A DNA stretch of 64,000 bases from Brugia malayi (lineage: Eukaryota > Nematoda > Chromadorea > Rhabditida > Onchocercidae), in NCBI RefSeq assembly GCF_000002995.4, contig NW_025062475.1, forward strand, positions 14,602,687-14,666,686, in the 5' to 3' direction. Every line of letters starts with the position of its first letter. Position 1 is the first letter of the stretch. This document shows, one piece after another, positions 47,601 through 61,062 of the stretch. The position numbers and the translations under genes were made by a program. Under the pieces are notes generated by a model that saw only the letters and a program-made list of their open reading frames with translations, was not told where the DNA came from and did not search any database.

Positions 47601-48424
47601 TATTACTCTGTATATGTTCGGTAAAATAAAGGAATATTATCTTATCTATCTGATGATACAGCAACAAGATTTACTAATATTTAACTAATAATTAAGTAAA
47701 AATGATTTCATCAGAAAACAAAAAAAAATCACCTTTTCGCGACGTTCTTGCAAAAATTGCTTATTTTTTATTACGATATTTCGTGTTTGCGTAACATGAT
47801 TGATAGCATGCAAACAATACAATGGCTAAATTATTTTCGCTTTATAGTTTAAAATTTTGATTCAACTTTTAAGAGATGAAAAAGAGAAATTAAGCAGGAG
47901 ATTTCTCCACAATTTACTTTGCATTATGTTCACTATATAATTATTGGAAATGATGAAAGAAACAGTAACTGTGCAATCGATTTTTAATCCTGCTGCACAC
48001 AGATCGATGTATCTGCCGATAATGGAATATAATGATAGCTGTGCTTTGCTTAGTGGATTTCCATTAAAAATTTCAAAATTCTTCACTAATCTTGAATTTA
48101 GACCAAAATTTCTAATTTCTTCCTGTTTTAGAGTAGTATCATCGAGTTTAAAATAACGCTGTTGGAATAAACCTATCCCAAGATCTTCCTGAAAAAAGGG
48201 TATTACATACAATAATTCACAGATTTTGATTAAAGTGCATTTAACAAAATAAATTATATGCAAATACCAACCAGAACAATACGCTTCGATTCATTGGTTG
48301 ATGCTAATAATCCATCCGCAACAACTGGATCTAAAGTTTGCTCGAAATGTTGATGGAAGTAATTTGTGGTAGTATTCTCACCATCTCCAAATGCTTCCCC
48401 AAATTTTCGTTTCCCTTTGATCAT
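44671..48424 (-). CDS. UTP25: U3 snoRNA-associated protein UTP25 (DEF/DIEXF)
   Basis: UTP25 is a nucleolar small-subunit-processome factor, a degenerate DEAD-box-like protein needed for 18S rRNA maturation. Eleven exons: 48272-48424, 47970-48188, 47733-47825, 47115-47333, 46704-46922, 46342-46478, 46128-46248, 45720-45806, 45428-45565, 45091-45183, 44671-44877. They join in frame to 561 residues. Family blocks are YCLHAINHV, DQGLSRPKVLIICP, NIDDCFRIGVAI, SDILIASPLGLRMIVGE, EVLIIDKADILLMQNWEH, RRWSLEQYSKFYRQT, DIRFNFF, IFIPSYFDFVRIRNY, LITERFHFYRRY and FYHEMINQ. The N-terminal acidic region of vertebrate UTP25 is much reduced. The exon 4 donor (AAG before GTCGAA) is weak and the following intron has no in-frame stop, so that junction is the least certain. 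Elongin B lies 0.5 kb upstream on the same strand. Confidence 0.9.
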
Positions 48425-48946
48425 GCCTTCTTTCAGTGCGACTTCAAACTTATAAAATTCATCGAATATTATGAAAAAGACTGAAATCCGAAGTACTATC
48501 GACAAAAGAGAAATAGCAACGATTTCCCCAACAAAAGTAACAAACTTATCTTTTAGTCGTAGGATTAGTAGAAAGATGTTCAATATGGTCAGATAGTGAA
48601 AATGGGAGAGGATAAATAGAAAAACAAAAATTCGAGGAAATATTTTTTCTTCAAAAAATGAAATATAATTCAATATAACATAGATCTATAAAAGGAATGA
48701 TAATCAGGGTACATTCGTAAGGGCAAAATTATACTTCCTTCCAAATAACATTTTTACATATTTCCAAGTATACAGTAGTGGAGGAATACATTGTTGCAGA
48801 CAAAAAATTCCACCGAAGTGGTAAATATATTTTATTGGAGACAATGAAATCTTGAAAGCCAAACAAATGGCAGTTACAAATATCATAAAATAATAAAACA
48901 CAATCGTAGTTTACATGAAGAAAATTCTGTTAAAGAAGATACAGGC
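48425..48946. other. elongin B-UTP25 spacer
   Basis: 522 bp between two minus-strand genes. The minus strand stays open for 83 codons upstream of the UTP25 ATG but encodes hydrophobic, low-complexity sequence unlike the family, so it was not included. The spacing is within the range of nematode operons. Confidence 0.5.
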
Positions 48947-50042
48947 TCACTGTTCATTTGTAGCGGCTTGTTCAGGCCTCATTGCATCTGGTACAGGTGG
49001 TGGAATTGATAGAGGTTCAATGATAACGTCCTCTTCTTCTGAAATTGCAAACAAGATTAGTAAAATCACTAAATAAGACAGAAAAAGATATGTCATTCAT
49101 CGAAGTGTTCCATTTATCGATGAAAATATCTGTGAAGACACCGTGAGTTATCTCCTACTTCTAGCAGGAAGCAAACCTCAACATCACCACAATTCTGAAT
49201 GGTTATACGAAAACACACACAAAAAAAAAGGATTTGATTCAGTTAGTTAAAATTGATCTAGCCTTTTCCTAGTTTTTAAAATGAAACACCTTATTTTATC
49301 GCCTTATCAACAAATGAATTGACAAAACTTCTAACAATCTAGATACTCCTGTAACTAAATTTTTTTTTTAAAGCACTAAAAGTCTACTAAATTCGCTGCT
49401 TATTTGAAAAGGAAAAACTTTTTCGAAAGCACTTATATGATTATGAAAATTAAATATATATATATATATATGAAACTGAAAATCTCTTTTATGAATTATT
49501 CTACCCTTACCGTTAGCAACAACAAGTGCTAGCGGTGCCGGTGCTTGAGCACGAGAATTCTGAGGGGTATAACCACACTCCGAAAGAGTTTGACGGTCCT
49601 CAATTGTATGCCAGAAACCATCCTCGGTTTGCTTCTTCAAAATCTGCTTATTGATTGGCACCTAAAAATATAATTAATGAGTAAAAATTAAGTAAAACCT
49701 TTTATTAATTTTGTTAAAATATTAAATCTCTTTTATTAAAATCCCCAGTTATAATATATTCTGAAATCAAGTAAAACAAAACCGAAATAAATCAGCTCAC
49801 CTTTAGAATACCTTCAATTATTTTCTTAAGTTCCAAAACTGTCGCATTTTCTTTTACATCACAAAAAATATGCGTTTTACGACGCAATATTTCAAAAAAG
49901 AGTTCCTGGAAATTCTATGTGATAAAATATGCCGAAAGAGATCTTTTATACAATCAACTTTCATTAAAAAGAGTATTAAGAGATAATTTGATATATTAAC
50001 AAAACTTACATGTTTAAAAATTTAATACTAAGAAGTCACATA

Positions 50043-50084
<42 letters not shown>

Positions 50085-50254
50085 TTAAAATAAGTTGAGG
50101 ATGTGTGGCAAATAAACATATTCAGTCAAAAATTATCATAGCATTGTCAGAGAATTTGTCAAAAAAAAAAAAAAAAGAAAAAACATGACAACGAAAGAAA
50201 GAAAAAACGAACCATTTTACTAGTATCCACAGATGTGGATATTTGGTCAGACAT
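48947..50254 (-). CDS. ELOB: Elongin-B
   Basis: Elongin B is a ubiquitin-fold adaptor that binds elongin C in elongin transcription complexes and in CUL2/CUL5 E3 ligases with VHL- or SOCS-box receptors. Four exons (50213-50254, 49801-49905, 49511-49661, 48947-49038) join in frame to 129 residues. The core is recognisable: [43 protein letters not shown]. The last exon is acidic and proline-rich, then [13 protein letters not shown], equivalent to the PDVMKP tail of vertebrate elongin B. A 14-residue N-terminal extension encoded by exon 1 is absent from human elongin B. A CA microsatellite lies in intron 1. Confidence 0.92.
50051..50082. repeat. (CA)n microsatellite
   Basis: A run of CA repeats in the first intron of elongin B, flanked by shorter ACACAT units. 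Other dinucleotide tracts in introns and spacers include (TA)n near 34621-34647 and (AT)n near 49452-49471. Confidence 0.85.
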
Positions 50255-51797
50255 TGAGCATTACTCAATAAGTCATACAAACGAAGTGAATGAATGAATG
50301 CTGCAAATAGAAATTATGTAAAAATTGAAATATATAAACTTCGAACACGATTAAATGAAGCGATCAGACAATAAAAATACTGTCAGTCTTTACAGATGCA
50401 TAAGCTAACAAAATTTTTTAAACCAAAGATTCCAAAATTGAAGAAAAAAGGAATTAACTATCAAACAATCAGCGTTTTAGAAAGCAGTTAACATGAAACA
50501 CTAAAAATAATTTGAATCAGATGAGAACTATCCTATTAAGAATTTTTGAATTTTTTAACCAAATCATTACAAGCTCCGATTATTAAAAAAGAAAAAACCA
50601 GATCATTAAAAGCAAGAAACATCAAACATAACTATGCACTGCTCACTCCTAAAAAATTCACAATCCCTTTTTTTGCGCATGACTGTTCAGTTTGATCATG
50701 TCAATTTGCTGGCCAATCCTTTTAACATAGTAAGAAATTCATCCAAAAGATAATTTTCATATCTTTGATGAGTAAAAAGGCAGAGAAAAATCAAATCAGA
50801 AAATCAAAATAACACATTTTAATAACAGAAATTCACTGTCCACGTAATATAAATGACTTCATTTAAAAAACTAATTAACAAACCTTTAATTCCTATTTCT
50901 ATAATCTAATATTGCAAGTTCAACCTCGTTAATGATTTCCAAGAAAAGACTTTTCAATTGTTATGTAAAAAAAAAAAACACTTTTATGAGTTGGATCTCT
51001 CTCTGACACTATATATTTAAATCCTGAGATAAGGGTAATCGATGAAAGCGGAAATTTTACAAATAAAATGAGGAAAATAACTAATTTGCAGCATACCGAA
51101 AATATACGATAAACTTCTGAAGCTCAAGAACAGTTCGTCAAATTTTATTAAATCAAAATTAGTTGCATTTTACATTTTACATACAGACAAGACATGGAGA
51201 AACAGTAAATATATATGAAGTTTCGAATTTGAAAATAACAACAAAAAATGCTGAGACCAGCAGTTAACCTCGTAAAAACTTTTACAAGCATCACGAAAAA
51301 AAAAGTAATATCGTCATCATAAAGGATATTTCTCACTTGCTTTGTTGAGATCAAAGCTAATTTTAGCTAACCATTCTATATGAATAGCGTGCTGATAATA
51401 TATAAAGACGAAAGCATCTATCTATATTTGTAAGATACAATATCCAAATTAGAGTATAACAGGTGAAATCTCTTCCTCCTTTATGACGATATTATTTTCA
51501 ATATAACGTAAATGGCTTCAAATTATTGATGTTACATACTTGAAAATAATTTCATTTATATGGATGAGAATCTTTACTACCTATGCAATATAAAAACGAA
51601 TAATACAGTGGTCAAGTGAGCACAAGAATACATTTTAAACACCCAGAGTGTTGACGAAATTTAGAAGAGAAAATATTTATAAATCTTTACACAACATTTA
51701 TTAAATTATTGTCGATGACGCCATACATGAGCATGCAGAAAACTGATGACGAAAATGAATGTAATATATTAGTAGCGCACCTAAAGGCAACTTATAC
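50255..51797. other. intergenic region upstream of elongin B
   Basis: About 1.5 kb between DENR stop and elongin B start, both on the minus strand. No exon was recognised on either strand; the content is AT-rich with scattered poly-A. It should hold the elongin B promoter or an intercistronic spacer. Confidence 0.5.
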
Positions 51798-53363
51798 TTA
51801 ACGTTTTTGATCACCAAGATCTTCAATTAAATTCGAATCAATATATGGCCATTTTGTTCCTATTATCTCCAGTATTTCATCCTTTACATCACCCTGCACC
51901 ACTATTTCATCAGCTGCTGTTACTGATGAACCACATGCAAAACGTCCAGCAAATAATTTAGCGGTAGCTTTCAAATCCACATCTACAAATAAATTAATAA
52001 ACTCAAGAAAATCTAATTACTTAATTTGAAGATGAAATTTCCATTACAACTAAACTAACAATTTGTACAGTATAGAAGTTAATATGGGAGAATTACAGCA
52101 TTTAAATTTAAAGCTGTAAGCAAAATCGATTACATGTTAGATTTGAAATGAGCAAACAGAAAATCCAACTATCTACATCAGTTGAAGATGTAGTTCCAAA
52201 TGTTCCGCAATAAAATGCGAGCAACAAAGAATAAAATGTCAACGTGTACCGAAATACCTTGCGATCTTTCTTTCACGTTAGTTTTTCTTGAAGAAATTTT
52301 TACTTTTTAAATGTAATTTTCTCTCAGGTACAATCAGGTAAAATTGCTTCTGTAATCCTGACTGTATCTGTACCTATAGAATTATAAGTTAGAATCAAAC
52401 TTAATGGGATGAGAAAGAAAAAAAAAAAAACAAAAACAAAGTTACCAAATGAAGCTAGTCCTTTAATTACTGTAACAAATTTGTTTTTTCCACGAGCTAC
52501 TCGTTGTAATGTAACTTTTGTTATCACATTCTTTTTTACTGCTGCATTTTTTTCGCTTACAATTTTGGAACCCTGAAAAAACCCAATTTTAAATACCAAA
52601 CCGTAACATTTTTCCGGATCAAAGTACTACAGTGCAAATGCAATTTTTGTAAACATTTAAATTATTATCATAACAGTTAATTAATCCTACAATGTTCCAG
52701 ATCAACGAAATATACCAATAAAAATAAGAGAATAGGTAGCAATAACAAGGATATGTCATGCAACTGCTAATCTTATCTAATCAAACAAGTCATCTCATCA
52801 TTACTTTAATTCATTCACTAAATACCCACTGTCCCCTGCACATCCACTTACTTTGTAGACAGATAATAATATGAGTTAGAATATTCGCTGGATTTCCTGT
52901 TTTTCTCCTTTCAAGCAACCAAAAAAATTCCCAAACTTGTATCACAAATGAAATCGCAAATAGGATGAAATTCACCTTGCCACCTCGTTTTTGATGTTTT
53001 TTTTCGGCATCTGTTGACTCTTTCCGATCTGCCACATTCAATTTCTCGAACTCGGATGGTAAGTTAGCTTCTAGCCAACTTAAACATTTATCAGTCATTC
53101 CACTGTATTCGCAATATTCAAGCGGCATACTGCATACTAAAAAAGAAAAAAAAAATAACAAATAACAATTTGCAGTTCAAGAAAAAAAAATTTAGAACTT
53201 TTTCTTCACGAAAATGAAACTGAAAACCTCAATTCCTGAATGACACTGAATCTAAAGTTTTCATTAGCATCATTAGAAGAAACAAACAACCTCCACAGTA
53301 CTGCACGGTGAGCGGATATTTCACCCGTACTGTATCCGTTGCTTCTCCTTCATCATCTGCCAT
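51798..53363 (-). CDS. DENR: Density-regulated protein DENR
   Basis: DENR with MCT-1 promotes re-initiation after upstream ORFs and recycling of post-termination 40S subunits. Four exons (53291-53363, 52976-53136, 52446-52572, 51798-51982) join in frame to 181 residues. The N-terminal cysteine cluster is clear: [19 protein letters not shown] lysine-rich linker (KKHQKRGGK) follows. The C-terminal SUI1 domain spans about residues 90-170, with [45 protein letters not shown] and [17 protein letters not shown]. Length and domain order match DENR of other animals. Confidence 0.94.
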
Positions 53364-54520
53364 TCCAATAAAGTTCAAAAATTAAATCAAAATGCAAATT
53401 GCAGCAATCCTACAAATACAAACTCATAAAAACCTCGTAACAAATATAAACAAAATTCGCACTCTTGCCACCTCCGTTAAGAATAACTGTAATTGTTGTG
53501 CCTTATTTTATAAAATTTGGGAAGGCTTAACATCTGCAGGCTAAATGAAACGTAACATCACAAAATGTATGCATGTCATACTGAATCGAACTTCCTTCAA
53601 TGAATATGTCTAGTCGATAATGTTAATCTTTATGCTGTTATTAATTATGGGTACGTCATCATAATATAAGTACAGTATAGGCTTCATAGAGTAAAACCAT
53701 ATGCCTCCTTAAGCTTTTCGATGGAAAATTCCAAAAAATCAAACAAATGCTTTTTCCAAACATTATATTTCCAGCATAAAAGAAAAGCTACAAAAAGCCT
53801 TCATATATCACTTGGAAAGAAAGTGCAATAATCAAGTGTTACAACCTAACAAACAAAATTAACATCATTTATAACGAATACAGCAAACATATGTTACATT
53901 CCCTACAAAAAGTTATTGAAGAACCTAAATTTATCTAAACATTAAGAAACCCTAATGGAAGTAAAATCACGGTTACCTTACAGAGATCGATGATCAAGTT
54001 AAGGAAATACTAAACAACAAATAGTCCAGAATTCTTTCTTTTTTTCAAAGCTATTATCACAGCATAAAAATATGCGAAATTTAAAGAAGATGCAAAATAC
54101 CAGTTTTACACCAAATTGAATTCTGCCACATAATTAGTATACCTGCATTTTGATATATATATAGAAGGAGACTTCAGTCATGTAATGATAGAATTATAAT
54201 ACACTTAAGAAATTTGTAGAAGTAAAAACAGTAAGGGTGTGCAAACGTGATGCCAAACGATAGTTAATATAATTAGATCATTATCGAATATTTAAAATGG
54301 AAAGTACATTAATAAACGCATCCTTTGCATTTTTCTGACTAAATGGGCATTACATATATTTATTTCACGCTAAACCCTATAATTAACTTTTATGAAAAAT
54401 GAAAAGATTAAAAGCATACGAATAAATGAACTGAGATGAAAGACAACTCTTCAAAAGAAAATACATGGTCCATGAAAAATATACCACGAAGTAAAGTAAA
54501 ATGAATTTTATACTGTAAAA
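53364..54520. other. intergenic region between GalNAc-transferase and DENR
   Basis: About 1.16 kb; both flanking genes are on the minus strand. AT-rich, with no exon, repeat array or RNA gene recognised. Confidence 0.5.
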
Positions 54521-57500
54521 TTACAAATCGACCTTTAGAATTTCCCATTTTTGTGTATCTAAATCGCTTATACAACTGCATGCAATGATATTATCATTAT
54601 TCTTCAGTCCTGTAACATCCAAACACAAATCCATATTCTCATTTCGCAATTTTCCATCCTAAAAATTTTGAATTATTCTTGTCTAAAAGACAAATAAAAC
54701 TAAGATATATGTATCTCACATTATATTAAAACAGGTTTTAAGTTGCGAAAATTCAATTATAAACAAAAAAATCACCTTCAAAATCCATTTGTCTTCTTTC
54801 TCGTTTTCTCCACAATGCACTAATTGAACAGTTGTCTTATTAGTTCCTACAGTATCCCGATCAATTTTTGCGCAAGTTAACTCACGTCTCAGTATTCCAT
54901 CATTTGTCAAAGAAAATATCTAAATGCAAAAAACACATTAGTGCTACGTTAAATTCCTGGAGCAGTGATGGAAAAAAAAAATTACCTTAGATAGTATTTC
55001 TGATTTATATATTTTCTTGCAAGTCTCATTCCTAAGATCATTTGAAAATTACTAAGACAGCAGGATGTTACTCTGATGAAACTATAAACATGGACTATTT
55101 CAGGTATGGTAAGCAACATTCATACTGCGTAATTATTCTACAATCTTTGATTATTTAACTAATTCTTGTTCAGAACATTTCAATCAAGAACAATAACTCG
55201 TTGTGGATTATATTCAAACTCAAAACATACTTGAGTTTGGCTTTTACCATTCTGACATGAAAAGACACAAAGAGGTATAACTTCATCTTCATTACGTTGT
55301 AGTGTATCCAAACAAAGTCCACTTGATGGATTTCGCAGCTAAAATTGAAGATATATTAATTCCTGTCATATAATGTGATAACCCAAAGTGCTCTTAACGA
55401 CAATTTTTCACGCTAAGCACTGAATATCAAATCCAGTGGCAAGACCGAAGCCGTTTGTTCAATATCTATTGTAATAGTATAAAGTATCAACTTAAGTTCA
55501 TTTATACTTTAAAAAATTAATTTACCGCGCCAAATGCTGCAACATTTTCATCTAAAACAAATTTATTTTTTGCAACGTTTTGCAAATACCACTTAAATGA
55601 TTTGCATCTCAATTTTTGGCGCAAAGCTCTTCTTTCCGAGAGATCACCAACATCTTTTCCCTGTAAAACAAAATCATCTCACATATGTGCCCATGTGTTA
55701 AGTAGAAAATGACATATTTTTACTAAAGTTAATCAATTTTTCAAAAATTTACTAAATGGCTGCGGAATCCCTTTTCCAATTTGCATTATCTAATCTTTTC
55801 ACTCTATTTGCTACCACTAATATTCATGCTATCTAATTCTAAAGCATACCTTTCAAGCTAACAGAAAATAAAGACCAAATAAAATCAAAAACTCATCCAA
55901 AAAAAATTCAACTTGCGACTACTCAAAATTATGACATCATTCCATAAACAAATTGTACCTTCAAATCTAATCGATGGATATAATAAAATTTTTTGTAATC
56001 GTCCATCCACACTTCTGCAAGTCTTTTTGAATTAGTACCATGCACATCTTTATTGTCACCAGGCCCAATCATATTATAAGGATGACCATCTCGAAATATA
56101 TGGCCAACATGTGAGCAAGGAATAAATTCAATACTTCCACCACACATCCACACCTAAGACAATCAATAAGTAATCTGATGGACAAATTGATGGAAACCTA
56201 AAATAGTACAGTATTATTAATTTATCCACTAATGCTTGTCTTTTCGATGTTGCACTATTACAATATGATTTTTAAAAAATGACATTTTTAAAAAAGAACC
56301 CTAAATGACATTTCAAGATTTTCTCCACCCCATATATCCATTTTAGGATCATATCCACCAACTTCGAAGAAATATGACCTATCTACTGCTAAAAGACCAC
56401 CTGCCATCGTTGGAGACCTGAAAATGTCGAATAAGATTTGTTTACAAAACCATTCTGCACTCTTTTGAAAAGTTATCACAATGAAAACATTAAAAATGAA
56501 GCCATTGGCAACAAAACCAAGAAGCATAAGAAATCTTGCTGATGTACAATGTGAAAAAATTTTACATTAAAAAATTGGAATTTTGAAAAGCCTGGCCAAC
56601 CTGATTGGTTCCGTGGGATCTGCATCGAAATATTCCTTCGGCATAGGATCCCACAAAAAATGAAGGCTCCACGAAAACCCACCAACATTCGTAGGGCGGT
56701 CATTAGCCGAATAAGTTAATGTTTCTGCTGATATATGATTAATTATAGGACAAAGAACAGCTGACCGTTTATCTTTGATACGTGCCAACAGTGGCTCTAA
56801 CCTATAAGAAGTAGAGAACTGAATCTCGTAAAATATAAATTTCTTTTTATAGGTAACAATTATCTTGAATAAGAATTGGAAGGAGTCTAACTTTTTAAGG
56901 CAGAATGCAATTGCTCATTTATTCAAAGTGATAAATATCTTGAGCCGTTACAAAACGTTCTTTATGAACAAAAAAAAAAATTTTCAAGACAAGTGTATTT
57001 GGATGACTAGATTTAGTAAACCTAGAAAAAAAATGAATTGCAAAACAAATGCTACACAGCATGTTACTGCTTTTTATTATAATTGTTATTATAAAATTAT
57101 ATAAAATTTAATCAAATGAATATAATAAAAGAACTTACCATCCTTCTCCTACTTCACAGTGAGAATCAAGAAATACTAATACATCACCAACTGCTTCTTT
57201 TGCACCTAGTAATTTCGCTCGTATCAAACCTTGCCGTTCTAGCGCTCGTACCAAACGTACTTTGTTACCAAACCGTTTAATGTATTCTTCTAGCTTTTCC
57301 TTTAACTCATCTAAAAGTACAGTCAAATTGCTGCTGCTGCTGCTGCTTACAGAATTTTATATCAGTGCTAAATAATATAGATTTGAAGTGGATGAAATCC
57401 CATTCAAAAGTATAAAAGGTTATCAAGAAATTCACGTCCTTCAAATTTTATGTAAGATCCCATATAATTTATGCAAATGGAAAAGAATTTTTAAAAAAAT

Positions 57501-59465
57501 CTTCATTAATAACTTAAAGTAAGTTATACTTTATATCATGCACAATCCTTTAACTATTCATAATAACGACCGAACTACTGGAATATGATTGCAAGACAGA
57601 TATAAATACAAAGCTATACACAGTAATACTTATTCCACTAATCATTTTTTTAATCCTAAAAATATTACTGCTTTTTCTAGTCAAAGAAAAAATAAACACA
57701 CTGATAGAAGGAAAAAGAACTATTGATTTTTTGTATTTAAATTTTCAGCGGGCATGTTTATCTTATGGTTCACATTTTTGGGAAGCACTTGATAATAAAT
57801 AATTAAATAAAAAGCAAACCTCTCTGACTAAAATCATCGACTAGAATGATTTCCTGTAGCAGTTTAAGTGGTGTTCTATTGATTACGGAATGCACTGTTC
57901 GCATTAGAGGTGACCATGCTTCATCAGTAAAAATAATCACCACAGAAGCAACTGGTAAATCATCAGAATAACTGATTTTATGGCACTGTTTGTGGCGATG
58001 ATCTGGCAAACTCCGATCCAGTGATATCAAATCACTGCAACAGAAATTTACAGGATATTGAAGAATGTTGAAAATAATAAAGCAGTGTTTAAATCTTACT
58101 TTAACGCATCGCATGAGAGATAATTTAATGACCGTAATATTACAAAGATATTGGTATAAATGACTATCTGATATCATTCTTAACATTCTAAACACATAAA
58201 TATTCAAACAACAAGCATTTTCTACGAGACAGAAATTGATGAAGAAAAATTACCACAAATTTATTGTAATACAGTATCTTCAAAGGATTATTGTACTTAT
58301 TTAATGAGCAAAGTAACCAGTTGTCTTTACATCAGAATGTTACTATGTTAATCTGAGAGTAGGAAATATTCAACACTGAATATTTCGTATATTACTATTC
58401 ATATTTCTTTTATTATGAAGAATCTGACTCAAAACGTTTGTATCAATACAACAATTCTTCATAAGAATTGCATTTTCAATAAGCCTTGCAAAAATGATAA
58501 TGTAATATCAGAATTTAATGTGATAATAATCGCAATAATCATGGCTGCAACTCTCCCACCTATATCGTGCTTTAAAACATGCATTAAATTTTTAAAGCGT
58601 ATTACCCTCTACAAAACATAAGTTAGAATAATTAACTTTTATCAGGCAGACAGTACTTTTTCGGTTATATTAATAACCCACCAACAATTCATAAATAATT
58701 CTGCAATAAGAGATGTAATAGCTCAGTTTTCTCTTTTTTTTTTTTAAATATTTTACACAAAATCTGATGTTTTTAAAATTCTTTACCACATCCTTTTAGC
58801 TTAAGAAATGACAATTTGTCTTCCTCCAAAATAAATAAATATGTGTTACCTTGCAACCAAATTCATGAACCATTTTTTCATGTCTGCTTCTCCTTGTACT
58901 TTTTGTTTTCCTGTCAAATATACTCCAGTACCATCTTCTCCGGGACCAATACGCTTCTTCGAATAATCTGGCACTTGATGCAGCATAACATCGTGCTCCC
59001 GCTTGCAAGAATTTTCAAGGATTGAAACACGGGAAAGAAAGAAAAGAGAAAAATCGTAATCCAACAAAAGTAGAACATTTCAACCGCAAGGAATATTCAA
59101 TAACTTAGAATAGGGCAACCTCCAGTGATCGCCAAAACTGTATCTGACTAATAACGAGGATGTGTCTTTTGGTGACCAAATCTGTGTCTGGTTTTTCATT
59201 CAATCGTCGCTGATGAACGTGGTGTGGAAAACGGAATGATTCAACCACCGGATTAGGTAATGGCGATATTTGTTATCTGGCTGATAAAGTAAATTTAAAC
59301 TTAACAAAATATAAATTTCTAAATAAAAATGCATACTTTCCGTGCAAGAAATTGAAACTGCAAAAGATTACGTGCATAGAATACTACGAAAAGGACGAGC
59401 ATCATAGCAAACATAACGTTTAGTAATACGGTTGCTTTGTAACGTGGAATAAAATATCGTATCAT
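54521..59465 (-). CDS. Polypeptide N-acetylgalactosaminyltransferase
   Basis: This Golgi type II membrane enzyme starts mucin-type O-glycans by adding GalNAc from UDP-GalNAc to Ser/Thr. Twelve exons: 59337-59465, 59120-59209, 58850-59001, 57820-58034, 57139-57310, 56601-56801, 56300-56417, 55959-56153, 55526-55660, 55231-55338, 54776-54919, 54521-54658. They join in frame to 598 residues. After a short basic cytosolic tail there is one transmembrane anchor (about 13-32), then a stem. The GT-A domain has [29 protein letters not shown], the metal-binding D244-S-H246, [22 protein letters not shown] (349-359), SHVGHIFR and RLAEVWMD. The final 130 residues are a ricin-type lectin domain with CLD repeats. 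The stem exon 2 acceptor was chosen because the alternatives hit stops. Start is supported by an AG acceptor two bases upstream. Which nematode gly paralogue it is cannot be settled here. Confidence 0.93.
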
Positions 59466-59859
59466 ACTGCAAATTATATAAGTAGAAGAAATAATTAAAT
59501 AACTAAAAATTTTAAATCTGAACTTACTATTTAAATATAACATAATCAAACATAACACAATGAAATGCCTTAAACACGAGGAACTCATAAGCAATTAGCT
59601 AAGTAAATAAGATAACATTTAATGATTAATTAAAAATTAAGGCGAAAACCTATTTAAACAGTATAACCATTAAGAAATTGAATATTCGATTAGGGAATGA
59701 TGTAACATATTTAATAGTATCATCCAGTAGAAATAAGTTTCCACTAAAATTTAAGAAGTAATAATAATAGCAACAGTAATAATAAGAGTAATAATAATAA
59801 TAATGATTAATGATAATGACAATAATAATCAAATACTTAAATTTATTATGGCCACAACA

Positions 59860-59995
59860 TAAAACCCCAGAAACCTTCCACCAGGAACCACCAACCATCC
59901 CCAAAACATTTAACAGAAAATGGTAAACCAAAAAGTCACCGCTGCCACCAAATTCTGGCCTAAGTAGTGCGGCCCGGTCTCTTGATTAGTGGTTC
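59860..59995 (-). mobile_element. possible LTR-retroelement relic (primer-binding-site-like)
   Basis: This short patch is far richer in G and C than its surroundings. On the minus strand it contains TGGTGGCAGCGGTG (59937-59950), a 14-base match to the complement of the 3' end of a eukaryotic leucine tRNA including CCA. That is what LTR retrotransposons use as a primer-binding site. No LTR pair, gag or pol frame was found nearby, so at most a leader fragment remains. Chance or a tRNA-derived fragment are alternatives. Confidence 0.25.
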
Positions 59996-61017
59996 ATTGT
60001 GAAAATTAATTCTTACAATCTTATCTGCGATTTGTTAAGTTTTAGTATTTATTTGTTTGTATTAGAATAAAAGCAAGAATAAATTGAAAATGAAAATATT
60101 CTTTTGATCAATCGAATGGCTGATGACTGATTATTTAAAATGATTGATTATATTAAAAAAAGAAAGGAACTTTCAGTTATTTTAAAATTTTGACTTTTAT
60201 AAATTGCAATGATTTCATCAAAATTGTTGAATGGAAGAAAAAGCATAAAATCTTTTTAAATTTAAATTATTTGTTATCAATATTTCCAAAAATTTCTTTT
60301 ATTTCATTGACAAATTTTTGCATTTAATCTTTCTTCGTCTTTAATTTTCTGACATTTCCTACATTTGCTTATTGTTTCTATTTCTATCAATGAAAAAAAT
60401 GATACAATTATCACAGGAATTAATGATTTTCTTATATAAATAATGGCAATTTTTTTTTTTTTTTTCATTTAATATTTTTCCATTTTTGTTAGATAATTTC
60501 TCTCAAAGAGTAATTAAAATTGAAATTCAAACTCATTTATCATTTGTATTTATTGAAATAACACTCAAGCACATATTTATACCATTTTTCCTATTTAAAA
60601 TAAGCACATTTGTATAATTAAAAGAAATATTTTCATTTTTCAAAAAAAAAAAAATCGATTAATTCAATTATTTCTTCAAATAACATAATTTTCACTTACT
60701 TAAAATAGTTGCTAACAAAAATTACACTTTTTTCTTTAAATGAAAAAAAGAAAGAGCAAATTACAAATGTGAAATGTAATGAAATAATTTGAATTAATAT
60801 CTTATTAAATTAGCTAAGAATATTATTACCCAAGCTTTTATTTCTTCATCTATAGTGATAGTAGGCCAAGCAAACTGTGGTGCTGATCTTTATGTTATAC
60901 AAAGATACAAAATGAAAAAAGAAGAAGAAGAAGCTATCTGAATTATTTAACTAGGCTTAATTTTTGAAATAATAATAGCCTAATGCAAATAAATTAATTG
61001 TGGCACAAATGTGACAG

Positions 61018-61021
<4 letters not shown>

Positions 61022-61056
<35 letters not shown>
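61022..61056. repeat. (GA)n microsatellite
   Basis: An almost uninterrupted run of GA dinucleotides in gene-free DNA. Confidence 0.9.

Positions 61057-61062
<6 letters not shown>

Noticed and set aside
48425..48673. N-terminal extension of UTP25
   Set aside because: The frame is open for 83 codons, but it is hydrophobic and low-complexity and unlike the family N-terminus; the ATG at 48424 is preferred.
59210..59288. Upstream extension of GalNAc-transferase exon 2 to acceptors at about 59280-59290
   Set aside because: Both acceptors lead to stops in every usable phase; the CATCAG acceptor ending exon 2 at 59209 keeps phase 0 with the anchor exon.
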